Shown here: piece after piece, positions 9,496 through 17,422 of the stretch
Layout of the letters: each line of letters starts with the position of its first letter
Numbering within the stretch: the first letter of the stretch is position 1
From: Edwardsiella hoshinae NBRC 105699 = ATCC 33379
Lineage (GTDB): Bacteria; Pseudomonadota; Gammaproteobacteria; Enterobacterales; Enterobacteriaceae
Reading direction: 5' to 3'
Assembly (NCBI RefSeq): GCF_000474215.1
Contig: NZ_BAUC01000004.1
Coordinates: 98,764-162,763 of the forward strand
DNA length: 64,000 nt
Program-made: the position numbers and the translations under genes
The notes under the pieces: model-generated
Told to the model about the DNA's origin: nothing
What the model saw: the letters and a program-made list of their open reading frames with translations, nothing else
Databases searched by the model: none

Positions 9496-9532
9496 ATAGA
9501 TGAAATTTATCAAAGTAACAGGCAAATCCTAC
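9496..9532. promoter_or_regulatory. Probable OxyR binding site between nfsA and grxA
   Basis: The stretch follows the OxyR tetrameric pattern of four tetranucleotides: ATAG-7-TTAT, a 7-base spacer, then ACAG-7-CTAC (consensus ATAG-7-CTAT twice). Spacing is exact and three of the four elements differ by one or two bases. OxyR activates grxA in E. coli from a similar position. Confidence 0.5.
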
Positions 9533-9637
9533 TTTTTTTTAGCGCGGGCTACAGGCATAGTAATGCGCATTCAAAAGCCCACGCTAACCCCGTTGGGGAT
9601 TTAGTGGGACTTGCCATTTCCTCTAAGGAGTCCTCTC

Positions 9638-9910
9638 ATGTTTGCAGTGATCTTTGGGCGTCCGGGTTGCCCCTACTGTGTCCGTGCCAAAGAGTTGGCC
9701 GAGAAGCTGAGCGCCGAGCGCGATGATTTTAAATTCCGCTATGTCGATATTCATGCCGAAGGCATCAGTAAGGAAGACCTCTCCAAAACCGTCGGTAAGC
9801 CGGTGGAAACCGTACCGCAGATCTTTATCGATCAGCAACACATCGGCGGTTGCACCGACTTTGAAGCCTATGCCAAGGCACATCTGGAGCTGTTCAATAA
9901 CGCCAACTAA
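9638..9910 (+). CDS. grxA: Glutaredoxin 1
   Basis: A 90-residue thiol-disulfide oxidoreductase (E. coli 85). The dithiol active site CPYC is near residues 11-14 in GRPGCPYCVRAKELAE; the cis-proline lies in VETVPQIFID and the glutathione-binding GGCTDF follows. It reduces ribonucleotide reductase and oxidised OxyR using glutathione. The ATG at 9638 follows AAGGAG by 7 bases. An OxyR-like site lies about 110 bases upstream and a terminator follows. Confidence 0.94.
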   Translation: MFAVIFGRPGCPYCVRAKELAEKLSAERDDFKFRYVDIHAEGISKEDLSKTVGKPVETVPQIFIDQQHIGGCTDFEAYAKAHLELFNNAN

Positions 9911-9930
9911 CACGTGACGACGGCCAATAA

Positions 9931-9957
9931 AAAAACCGCTACGGCGGTTTTTTTTAT
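9931..9957 (+). terminator. Rho-independent terminator of grxA
   Basis: Stem AAAACCGC / GCGGTTTT around a TACG loop, followed by a T-run. Flanking A and T runs may make it work in both directions toward ybjM. Confidence 0.85.
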
Positions 9958-10009
9958 GTCTCTAACAGCAAGCCTCAAGCAAAACGGTAAACCACATCAT
10001 CGGTGATAA

Positions 10010-10390
10010 CTATCGAATAGCATGCTGACCTCGCATCACCGCCGTGAACCAGTACAACAGCGCACCAAACACGCACCAAAACACCATGCTGGCGCTATAG
10101 GGCAGCATCTGTAGCACATTCACCTCACACGCTAACCACTGCGTGTGCAGCAGTAGGCAGCAGAGAGCCGCCGCCGATGCGCCGTAAAACACCGTCAAGA
10201 CGCGGTACCGCTGCGCCAAGGGACAGGCGATCGCCCCCGGCAACATATACAGCAATAATCCGGGACGCATCCCCGGCAAACTGGCACCACCGTCGCCATT
10301 CGGCTGACTGTAACCGTGCAACAGGAAAAAAAGCGCCGTCACTAAAAAAAAACAGAGAATAAGAGAAAACCAACGTCGTCTGTTCGCCAC
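10010..10390 (-). CDS. ybjM: Inner-membrane protein of the YbjM family
   Basis: A 126-residue protein with four predicted membrane segments (E. coli YbjM 125). The GTG at 10390 is preferred because it gives the family length and a basic N-terminus ([16 protein letters not shown]); an ATG at 10438 would add 16 polar residues. C-terminal pattern [14 protein letters not shown] matches the YbjM family. Function unknown; position next to grxA and ybjL is as in E. coli. Confidence 0.75.
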   Translation of the reverse strand: MANRRRWFSLILCFFLVTALFFLLHGYSQPNGDGGASLPGMRPGLLLYMLPGAIACPLAQRYRVLTVFYGASAAALCCLLLHTQWLACEVNVLQMLPYSASMVFWCVFGALLYWFTAVMRGQHAIR

Positions 10391-10686
10391 CCCATGCCTC
10401 CCTACAGCGAAAAGATACCCTTCCCCCCGATGAGGCAAACCGCGAACGGTCTACCCGCAACGAGCGAATCGCTTCCCGGCGCAGAAAAACAACGAACTAT
10501 CAACTGAGGACGGCTTTTTGCTGGCTGTCCGTCAACCAACCGTCTAAAATGGGCGGTCATACCCATAGGGTATCCACCATTCACCGCTGGCATGTTCTCG
10601 GTGAATTCTCATATATTCTACGGCTGAATTTAGCTCTAACAGTCGATCATATCAAGAACCTGATAGTTAACAATAAGTTATTCTAC

Positions 10687-12375
10687 ATGAATATTGATGT
10701 CGCGAGTTTGTTAACAGGCAATTATATCCTGCTGCTGTTCGTGGTCCTGGCGCTGGGGCTGTGCCTCGGAAAACTGCGTATAGGCTCCATCCAACTGGGT
10801 AACTCCATCGGCGTACTCGTGGTCTCCCTACTCCTGGGCCAGCAGCACTTCGCCATCAACACCGATGCCCTCAACCTAGGATTCATGCTCTTTATTTTCT
10901 GCGTCGGTATCGAAGCCGGGCCCAACTTCTTTTCCATCTTCTTCCGTGACGGGAAAAACTATCTCATGCTGGCCTTAGTGATGGTCGCCAGCGCCCTGTT
11001 TATCGCGCTGGGGCTGGGTAAGCTATTTCACTGGGACATCGGCTTGACCGCTGGGATGCTCGCTGGCTCGATGACCTCGACGCCGGTGTTGGTGGGTGCG
11101 GGCGATACCCTCCGCCAGACACTGGTCAATAATCCTCACCTGGGCCAGCTACAAGATCACCTCAGTCTGGGCTACGCCTTGACCTATTTGGTCGGCCTGG
11201 TTAGCCTGATCTTCGGCGCTCGCTATCTGCCAAAGCTACAACACCAGGATCTGCCCACCTCGGCCCAACAGATCGCCCGCGAACGCGGTCTGGACAACGA
11301 CACCCAACGCAAGGTGTTTCTCCCGGTAATCCGCGCCTATCGCGTCGGCCCAGAGCTGGTCGCCTGGGCGGATGGCAAGAATCTGCGTGAATTAGGGATC
11401 TACAGCCAGACCGGCTGCTATATCGAACGAATCCGCCGCAACGGCATCCTGGCAACGCCGGACGGCGATGCGGTGCTCCAGGTCGGCGATGAGATCGCCC
11501 TGGTTGGCTATCCCGACGCACACGCGCGCCTCGACCCAAGCTTCCGTAACGGTAAGGAAGTCTTTGACCGCGACCTGCTAGACATGCGCATCGTCACCGA
11601 AGAGATCGTGGTGAAGAACAGCAACGCCGTCAGCAAGCGGCTCAGCCAAATCAAGCTAACCGACCACGGCTGCTTCTTGAACCGGGTGATCCGCAGCCAG
11701 ATAGAGATGCCGATCGACGACAATATCGTACTCAACAAAGGTGATGTGTTGCAGGTCAGCGGTGATGCTCGCCGTGTTAAGAGTGTGGCCGACCGCATCG
11801 GCTTCATCTCAATTCACAGCCAGGTCACCGACCTGCTGGCCTTCTGTGCCTTCTTTATCATCGGCCTGATGATCGGCCTGATCACCTTCCAGTTCACCGG
11901 CTTCTCCTTCGGCATCGGCAACGCCGCCGGCCTGCTGTTCGCTGGCATCATGCTGGGCTTCCTACGCGCCAACCACCCGACTTTCGGTTACATTCCGCAG
12001 GGGGCGCTGAACATGGTGAAGGAATTTGGCCTGATGGTGTTTATGGCGGGGGTCGGTCTGAGCGCTGGCGCCGGCATGCGCAATGGCCTGGGCGACGTCG
12101 GCGGCCAGATGTTGGTCGCCGGACTGATCGTCAGTCTGGTACCGGTGGTGATCTGCTTCCTGTTCGGCGCCTTCGTGTTAAAGATGAACCGCGCGCTGCT
12201 GTTCGGCGCCATCATGGGGGCGCGTACCTGTGCGCCGGCCATGGACATCATCAACGACGCCTCACGCAGTAACATCCCTGCCCTGGGTTATGCCGGTACC
12301 TACGCCATCGCCAACGTGCTGCTGACCCTGGCCGGTACTCTGATCGTCATCATCTGGCCCGGCGTGGTGGGCTGA
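10687..12375 (+). CDS. ybjL: AspT/YidE-family putative transporter YbjL
   Basis: A 562-residue inner-membrane protein (E. coli 561). Order: five or so N-terminal membrane segments, two RCK_C/TrkA-C cytoplasmic domains (about residues 205-290 and 295-380), then a second membrane bundle with the AspT-duplication motif ([15 protein letters not shown]). The ATG at 10687 gives [20 protein letters not shown], matching the E. coli start; upstream in-frame starts are non-conserved. AspT relatives exchange aspartate and alanine, but the substrate of YbjL is not established. Confidence 0.92.
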   Translation: MNIDVASLLTGNYILLLFVVLALGLCLGKLRIGSIQLGNSIGVLVVSLLLGQQHFAINTDALNLGFMLFIFCVGIEAGPNFFSIFFRDGKNYLMLALVMVASALFIALGLGKLFHWDIGLTAGMLAGSMTSTPVLVGAGDTLRQTLVNNPHLGQLQDHLSLGYALTYLVGLVSLIFGARYLPKLQHQDLPTSAQQIARERGLDNDTQRKVFLPVIRAYRVGPELVAWADGKNLRELGIYSQTGCYIERIRRNGILATPDGDAVLQVGDEIALVGYPDAHARLDPSFRNGKEVFDRDLLDMRIVTEEIVVKNSNAVSKRLSQIKLTDHGCFLNRVIRSQIEMPIDDNIVLNKGDVLQVSGDARRVKSVADRIGFISIHSQVTDLLAFCAFFIIGLMIGLITFQFTGFSFGIGNAAGLLFAGIMLGFLRANHPTFGYIPQGALNMVKEFGLMVFMAGVGLSAGAGMRNGLGDVGGQMLVAGLIVSLVPVVICFLFGAFVLKMNRALLFGAIMGARTCAPAMDIINDASRSNIPALGYAGTYAIANVLLTLAGTLIVIIWPGVVG

Positions 12376-12391
12376 CGCTCCACACCCCTCA

Positions 12392-12427
12392 CCGGCGACA
12401 AAAAAAGATCATCTTTTTCGTCGCCGG
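12392..12427 (+). terminator. Terminator-like hairpin after ybjL
   Basis: A long stem: CCGGCGAC and GTCGCCGG outside, with an inner A-rich/T-rich arm pair. It lies 17 bases after the ybjL stop. There is no T-run after the stem, so efficiency is uncertain. Confidence 0.5.
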
Positions 12428-12501
12428 CGGCTGAACTTTCTGCGCCGCTGTCAGTCTGAATTAATGCCACTGCTTTTCTTTGACGTCCCCATATTGAGGA
12501 G

Positions 12502-12544
12502 CCCGATAATCCCGCCGCTTAGGTTCAAGGTTATCGGGTTTTTT
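12502..12544 (+). terminator. Orphan terminator-like hairpin
   Basis: Stem CCCGATAA / TTATCGGG with a 21-base loop, followed by six Ts. No gene is seen ending just before it. It could be the end of a small RNA or a remnant of a lost gene. Confidence 0.4.
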
Positions 12545-12663
12545 ATTGCCTGTAGAAAAATCGTTTTATCATCAAACTTGTTACACAAGCAGTGTGTTCG
12601 GTGTGGCGACACCCCTTCAATAACCGCCTCGAACCGTACCCAAAGCGGAGGTGATACACCGAC

Positions 12664-12863
12664 AGAGCGGGAAAAACCGGCAGGAGGTGGAGCTGACCAC
12701 ACTGGCGTGGGTAGACGGGTACAACAATCGCCGGCTACTGGAACGACTCGATCACATCCCCCCTGCTGAAGCCGAAAAAACGTATTATGCTGCCATCGGA
12801 AACGGGGTTATGGCAGCCTGAGTTCTCAGACTAAAAACTCGCCCAAAAACCCGGTACGGTTCA
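12664..12863 (+). mobile_element. IS3-family insertion sequence remnant (3' end)
   Basis: In the frame ending with TGA 12819-12821 the sequence encodes NRQEVELTTLAWVDGYNN and RRLLERLDHIPPAEAEKTYY, then AAIGNGVMAA: the C-terminus of the DDE transposase OrfB of the IS3 group. The sequence then ends with CCCGGTACGGTTCA (12850-12863), whose complement TGAACCGTACCGGG matches IS3-group terminal inverted repeats. The 5' part of the element is missing. It marks the left edge of the low-G+C island. Confidence 0.8.
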
Positions 12864-13368
12864 CCGGCTGGATTCTTCATCATCATCATCAAACTATAGG
12901 GCAGGATCGTCTCCTGGGGTGGGGCAGTCCAGTTGAGCTCCGGATAAAAGCATTTTGCTAATTCTGGAAGCCAGAAAATATGTTATCCAGAGGAATTTCT
13001 GGATTCAAAAATAATAATTTCGCTCGCAACTGCTGGTTACACTAGCCTGCACTAACCACAGACAGGCGCATCACATTCAGTCCAGAATATGGGCCGACAG
13101 GGACAGTGATTACCGCTAGTATCATATTTCCGATAATTTCCTCCGTTTCACAACTAGTAGCTGTTATCACCATTTCCATAAAAAAACCAGAGATTATTAT
13201 CACCTTCACAAGGAGATACAGATTAACACATTAACCAACCAGGAAAAACATCTGTCTTTCACCATGTCTACGATGTAAAAGTCATTGAATATCTAACACA
13301 TCTGGAATACAGTTTTTGTGGTGCTAAAAAATGGAATATCATAAGCACAAATAATCAAAGGAAGGAAA
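12864..13368. other. A+T-rich region upstream of the accessory cassette
   Basis: About 500 bases without a supportable gene. It contains a short CATCATCATCATCA run near 12878 and, next to the following gene, a strong ribosome binding site (AAGGAAGG at about 13357-13364). A promoter for the cassette must lie here, but none can be chosen by eye. Base composition is clearly lower in G+C than the flanking core genes. Confidence 0.5.
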
Positions 13369-14436
13369 ATGAAAAATAAAACATTACTTATAGAAATGAT
13401 TTATCGGTTGCCCCAAATGGGAAAGGATACATCGTTTGGGAAGGATATAGACGACGTCCACGAAGTGATCTTTACTGAAAGGAATAAAAATCAGATCGAA
13501 AAGATACTCCGTAAATGGGCCTCAGTAAAACAACCTTGTGTTTTCGGAAAGCTGGCCAGTAAAAAAATGAAAGGCCTTGATTATCATCTGTCTGTTATCA
13601 ATTCAGAGTCAATACTCTCTGATGAAGCAACACTATTTCATTATCTGAAAGACGAACGTCTCCGCTTCAAACAACGTGCGATGAAAGGCGAGGTCAGTGC
13701 CCATCTAATATATTTCGTAAGTCCCTATCTCGCTTATGCCCGTCCCTGTAAAGAATTTATGGAAGTACAAAAGCGCATCTGCTCTCTGTATATACCGGAA
13801 TGCTACCCTGTTATGGAAGACATTATCTATACGGACAGCATCCCCCTCCAGGAGGCGGAGGGAATAAAAATCTACAAAGCAGGGATCAATACTTTCTATT
13901 CATCCGCGCATGGCACTAGGAATCATGATCGACGGATACCAGGAGGGTTCCTTATCTCCGTCAACGCGCCGGGGCATTTCATGCAACTGGCACTGAAGAA
14001 CGGGATCTATGACAGTGAGTTACATTCACTGGAAGATATTAAAAACATGACAAAACAATCGGTCGGCCAGGGAGGCATTTCTCATCCGGGTAAACTGTCA
14101 ACAACCTGGCACCCGGAAAAAAAGGTTGACAGATATGGTTGTCCCCTGACACATGGACAGGGAGCTTATTACAGCGGCTTTTATCATACAGATGTTCTCA
14201 TCCCTGGAGCGTTAACATGCGATGACAGAAGGCTTGATAAAATTAACGATCATGATCCGATGATATTTCGCTGGAATGTACTGTTCTATGTCTCTCTGGA
14301 AAAGCTTTCAGCAGAAAATCCCTACTATGGTGAATTCATTGGAATTCCGCTTGACGAGGAAGCTGCTTTCTTCAATCCTTTTGCCCCGCGGCGTTATGAA
14401 GATGGCCCCCTTTACCGAAAAGAAGAATACCTATGA
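13369..14436 (+). CDS. YqcI/YcgG-like putative heme N-oxygenase
   Basis: A 355-residue cytoplasmic protein without signal peptide or membrane segments. Its layout resembles the YqcI/YcgG family (GntA, RohS), whose studied members are heme enzymes that oxidise amine nitrogens: PCVFGK at 56-61 near the N-terminus; a strand-rich middle HLIYFVSPYLAYARPCKEF (112-130); FYSSAHGTRNHDRRIPGGFL (176-195), where His181 is in the position of the family's GLHP/ASR..RFP block; SVNAPGHFMQLALKNGIYD (198-216), equivalent to FNPH.QFE.LR..G.Y; and RYGCPL (255-260), equivalent to WRCPF. The last 95 residues are extra. Start ATG has a strong AAGGAAGG. A+T-rich codons and flanking IS remnants indicate transfer. The stop overlaps the next start (ATGA). 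Family assignment is by motif memory and needs a profile search. Confidence 0.6.
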   Translation: MKNKTLLIEMIYRLPQMGKDTSFGKDIDDVHEVIFTERNKNQIEKILRKWASVKQPCVFGKLASKKMKGLDYHLSVINSESILSDEATLFHYLKDERLRFKQRAMKGEVSAHLIYFVSPYLAYARPCKEFMEVQKRICSLYIPECYPVMEDIIYTDSIPLQEAEGIKIYKAGINTFYSSAHGTRNHDRRIPGGFLISVNAPGHFMQLALKNGIYDSELHSLEDIKNMTKQSVGQGGISHPGKLSTTWHPEKKVDRYGCPLTHGQGAYYSGFYHTDVLIPGALTCDDRRLDKINDHDPMIFRWNVLFYVSLEKLSAENPYYGEFIGIPLDEEAAFFNPFAPRRYEDGPLYRKEEYL

Positions 14437-15302
14437 TAAAAGGGATTATCCTTGCCATGCTGGCGGCATTCTCCTGGGGGGGAGCCATCGTAATGAGTAA
14501 AGCCAGCCTTGATGAACTCAACCCGGGCTCTCTTTTTCTTTTTCAGATAATTTCTGCTGCAATATTATCATGGGCAGTTCTTCTCGCCGCCAGAACAAAT
14601 TTCCCGCTAAATAAAAGAAGTATGCTGGCATATTCCACGGGATTATTTGAGCCATTTCTTGCCTACACCCTTACCCTGTACGGACTGGAAATTGTTCCTG
14701 TAGGGATTGCATCAGTAATATTCTCTCTGGAATCCGTATTCATCCTGATTCTTTCGGTTGTCATACTACGAGTGAGAGTAGAAACACCCGGGATATTTTC
14801 ATTACTTCTTTGTACCGCGATGACAGGCAGTCTGATGACCGTCTTACCTGACATCAGAGGGGAAGATGGAAGCCTGGAGGGCTATCTTCTGGTCATTATT
14901 GGCGTATTGTCTGCAGCATTCTATGTCGTGATATCGTCGAAACTGGTTGCCGAATTTACCCCCCTGGCCCTACTGACCGGACAACTGACATTTTGTGTTA
15001 TCCTGTCAGTTATATCTTTACTGATCAGCGGAACGCCAGTCTTACTCCCTGTTAATTCGATTCTGCTCGTCGTTTTCTCTGGTGTCATGCAGTATTTTCT
15101 GGCGTTCTTTCTCTACTTACATGCCCTCCAGTGGATTCAGGTACATGTGGCAGGAGTGATGCTTTATTTTATCCCTGTTATAGCACTTGTCCTGTCATGG
15201 CTATTTTTAGGTGAAATAATATCCATAGTACAGGCTACAGGGATCATCATGACGATCACCAGTGTGTTCTGGTTAAACAGAAAATATGGACAAAACGAGT
15301 AA
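14433..15302 (+). CDS. EamA/DMT-family transporter
   Basis: A 289-residue membrane protein with ten predicted segments in two EamA repeats, starting MIKGIILAMLAAFSWGGAIV (repeat 1) and with the second repeat from about GYLLVIIGVLSAAFYVV. The C-terminal repeat shows HALQWIQVHVAGVMLYFIPV and LSWLFLGE, the usual signature. DMT proteins mostly export amino acids or other small metabolites. Its ATG overlaps the upstream stop by four bases, so both proteins are probably made from one message, which suggests that it exports (or imports) the product of the upstream oxygenase-like enzyme. That link is inference. Confidence 0.85.
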   Translation: MIKGIILAMLAAFSWGGAIVMSKASLDELNPGSLFLFQIISAAILSWAVLLAARTNFPLNKRSMLAYSTGLFEPFLAYTLTLYGLEIVPVGIASVIFSLESVFILILSVVILRVRVETPGIFSLLLCTAMTGSLMTVLPDIRGEDGSLEGYLLVIIGVLSAAFYVVISSKLVAEFTPLALLTGQLTFCVILSVISLLISGTPVLLPVNSILLVVFSGVMQYFLAFFLYLHALQWIQVHVAGVMLYFIPVIALVLSWLFLGEIISIVQATGIIMTITSVFWLNRKYGQNE

Positions 15303-15338
15303 CAGGGACTGCACCCGGTGAAGATTGACGGTATCTGA

Positions 15339-15528
15339 GGCCTTGTTGAATAAATCGAACTTTTGCTGAGTTGCAGGATCAGATCACGCATCCGCTGACA
15401 GCGCAGACAGCCCCGTGGCAAAGCAGACGTTCAGGATCACCAACTGGCACAACGACAACAAAGCCCTCGTCAATCGTGGCTCCGTCACTTTCTGGCTGGA
15501 TGATGAGGCGACTCAGGCCTGGTACCAT
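15339..15528 (+). mobile_element. IS903-like (IS5 family) 5' fragment
   Basis: The stretch starts with a terminal-repeat-like GGCCTTGTTGAATAAATC and runs into the start of the IS903-type transposase: KQTFRITNWHNDNKALVNRG followed by SVTFWLDDEATQAWY. It breaks off there, within the transposase N-terminus, at the junction with an IS110-type fragment. It lies 36 bases after the transporter gene and marks the right side of the cassette. Confidence 0.8.
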
Positions 15529-15690
15529 GAATGAGTAAGGTTCGTAAATAAGCATCACCTCGTTGGCTTATCCCGAGCAAGACTTGTTTACCACCACTTG
15601 AATACTGACGTGGAACCCGTCCTAACCAGGCAGCCAACTGTCGACTATTTTCGAAATTGCTGGCGTTGCCGATAGTCTTAACACTCATGA
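15529..15690 (-). mobile_element. IS110-family transposase fragment
   Basis: On the minus strand the sequence encodes NASNFENSRQLAAWLGRVPR, then QYSSGGKQVLLGISQRGDAY and LRTLLIHG, the conserved C-terminal (Transposase_20) domain of IS110/IS1111 transposases. Only about 50 residues remain; the reading frame continues into the adjacent IS903 fragment, so the two remnants are fused head to head. Not functional. Confidence 0.8.
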
Positions 15691-15810
15691 TGACCGCTCC
15701 GCTCAAGTAGTGACGATTTATCGTCCCACTGTGGCACAAGATGTAGGGGCGGCCATTCCATTAACAAAGCCGATCTCTTCCTCTAACTCAGAGAAAATAA
15801 TATCAGTCTT

Positions 15811-16019
15811 AGAGCCCATCCCAGTAGGCGTGTATTGTTGCAGCCTGTTTGGACACGGACAGCGCGCAACAACCGGAGCGTACACGCAGTACGTGAGGAT
15901 TATTCGCTTCGCTCACCCTTCGGGCTGCCCTGAAGGGCGTTCAAAACTTTTTGAAGTTTTGTGTGAGCACTGCCCAGGGCCAAAATGGCAAATAAAAATA
16001 GCCTAATGGGATAGGCTCT
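15811..16019. repeat. MITE-like inverted-repeat element (about 209 bp)
   Basis: The left end AGAGCCCATCCCAGTAGGC (15811-15829) and the complement of the right end AGAGCCTATCCCATTAGGC (16001-16019) match at 17 of 19 positions. Inside are further dyads: CGTACACGCAGTACG, CCTTCGGGCTGCCCTGAAGG and CAAAACTTTTTGAAGTTTTG. There is no coding frame. Small size, terminal inverted repeats and lack of a gene fit a non-autonomous element. It sits directly before a broken dehydrogenase gene. No clear target duplication was found. Confidence 0.6.
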
Positions 16020-16026
16020 TAGTCAC

Positions 16027-16376
16027 CATGCGCAGCGACTCGCTCAGATGAAGCCTGGCGCGATCCTAATCAATGGTGTGCCCGGGGAAAAATTGTCGAT
16101 CAACACGCTCTGCTCCAAGCATTACAATCGGGCCGACTGCGCGCCGCCGGGTTGGATGTCTTCGATCCTGAACCGATCCCCGTCGACGATCCGCTACTCC
16201 GGTTAGCCAATGTCGTTGCATTGCCGCATATCGGCTCGGCGACCCATGAGACACGCTATGCGATGGCGCGCTGCGCGGTAGAGAACCTGATCGCCGCACT
16301 GGCTGGCGATATCCGGCGCAACTGCGTGAATCACCGTTCACGCCATCAATTCCTCCACGCCCTTCGAGCGGAATAA
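16027..16376 (+). pseudogene. 2-hydroxyacid dehydrogenase (GhrB-like) pseudogene, C-terminal part
   Basis: The first part reads [20 protein letters not shown], which matches the NAD-domain end of glyoxylate/hydroxypyruvate reductase B; the frame then shifts around 16105-16150 and continues as [20 protein letters not shown] and [20 protein letters not shown], to TAA at 16374-16376. The N-terminal two thirds, including the nucleotide-binding GXGXXG, is absent. The catalytic His of [11 protein letters not shown] remains, but the gene is truncated and frameshifted. The truncation point adjoins the MITE-like element. Confidence 0.8.
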
Positions 16377-16544
16377 GGTTTCCTTAAGCCTGGCCGCGTA
16401 CCCTGAGGTTAAACCCGGCGACAACCGCCGCACATTAGCATTGGCGTAAGCAGACGCATCTCCTTATAGTTTAGCGCTTGCCCGCTCGCCACTGACGGGG
16501 CGGGTTGTCGTTCTCCTGTTACGCTGTTTAGTGAGTCTGCTTGA

Positions 16545-17153
16545 ATGGAAGAGTTTAACCGCGCCCTGTTTCTGTGGATCAACGCCACGCCCCACGCCCC
16601 ACAGGCCTTGCTGATGTTCGCCCGCTTCATCGCCAAGGATTTAATCCTGGTAGTTCCGCTCACCATCATCGCCGGCTGGCTCTGGGGTAACGCGGCGCAA
16701 CTTCCCGCGCGCCGGGTGATCATCAGCCAGGCGACGCTGACCCTGATCATCACCCTCCTGTTGGCCCAGATCATCGGCTGGCTACTGCCCCATCCGCGCC
16801 CCTTCGCCATTGGACTCGGCCAGCAGTTTCTCCCTCATGCCCGCGACAGTTCTTATCCTAGCGATCACGGCTGTGCCATCTTCAGCTTCGCGCTGGCCTT
16901 TCTGTTTTGGTCGCCGCGCAAGGCTGCTGGTTTGGCGCTGTTGCTCTGCGGCATCGCCATCGCCTGGTCACGCATCTACTTAGGCGTGCATTGGCCGCTG
17001 GATATGATCGGCGCGTTCTTGATCTCCCTGGCCTGTTGCGGCCTGGTGCAACTACTCTGGCCCGCTTATGGCAACACGCTATTCATCGCCCTACAGCGCC
17101 TTTACCGCCGCCTCTTCGGTTACGCCATTCGGCGGGGTTGGGTACAAAACTGA
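16545..17153 (+). CDS. ybjG: Undecaprenyl-diphosphatase YbjG (BcrC/PAP2 type)
   Basis: A 202-residue inner-membrane phosphatase (E. coli 198) that removes a phosphate from undecaprenyl pyrophosphate on the periplasmic side, recycling the lipid carrier for peptidoglycan. The PAP2 motifs are present: a KDLILV lysine region, HPRPFA, SYPSDHG with the catalytic His, and SRIYLGVHWPLD. About five membrane segments. In E. coli it lies beside deoR, as here. Such enzymes can give bacitracin resistance when overproduced. Confidence 0.9.
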   Translation: MEEFNRALFLWINATPHAPQALLMFARFIAKDLILVVPLTIIAGWLWGNAAQLPARRVIISQATLTLIITLLLAQIIGWLLPHPRPFAIGLGQQFLPHARDSSYPSDHGCAIFSFALAFLFWSPRKAAGLALLLCGIAIAWSRIYLGVHWPLDMIGAFLISLACCGLVQLLWPAYGNTLFIALQRLYRRLFGYAIRRGWVQN

Positions 17154-17186
17154 TCTCAGTCGGCGAACCAGTTACAGGCGTGATGC

Positions 17187-17213
17187 GTGACATGTGACAA
17201 ATAAAAATGTCAC
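17187..17213. repeat. Inverted repeat between ybjG and deoR
   Basis: GTGACATGTGACA and TGTCAC surround an A-rich centre (AATAAAAA), giving a dyad 35 bases after the ybjG stop. It may be a weak terminator or an operator upstream of deoR; the sequence does not decide. Confidence 0.35.
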
Positions 17214-17422
17214 GTAATCATCAAGAAACGGCGTATCATGTAGGGGAAGTAACACAGTATGCTTTCCCCTACGCGTCGTTTCCGCGCAGCTAGGGCGTAT
17301 TCTGTTGTTGATAAAACTCAGGCATGGCTACGCAGGCCGAGGTGTCTTGCGTTGTATCAAGCGGCGGCCGCCTCCCTCAGGTCCGTCGACGCCATTCACG
17401 GAATCACACAGCGAGAGAGATT

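Noticed and set aside
12878..12894. CATCATCATCATC run, resembling a poly-His leader
   Set aside because: No start codon, ribosome site or attenuator follows; it is a short simple repeat.
14433..15302. The DMT protein as a RhtA or PecM-type exporter with a named substrate
   Set aside because: EamA sequence alone does not predict substrate, so no gene symbol or ligand is assigned.
16409..16810. 133-residue minus-strand open frame overlapping the start of ybjG
   Set aside because: No ribosome site or motif, and it overlaps the conserved ybjG start.
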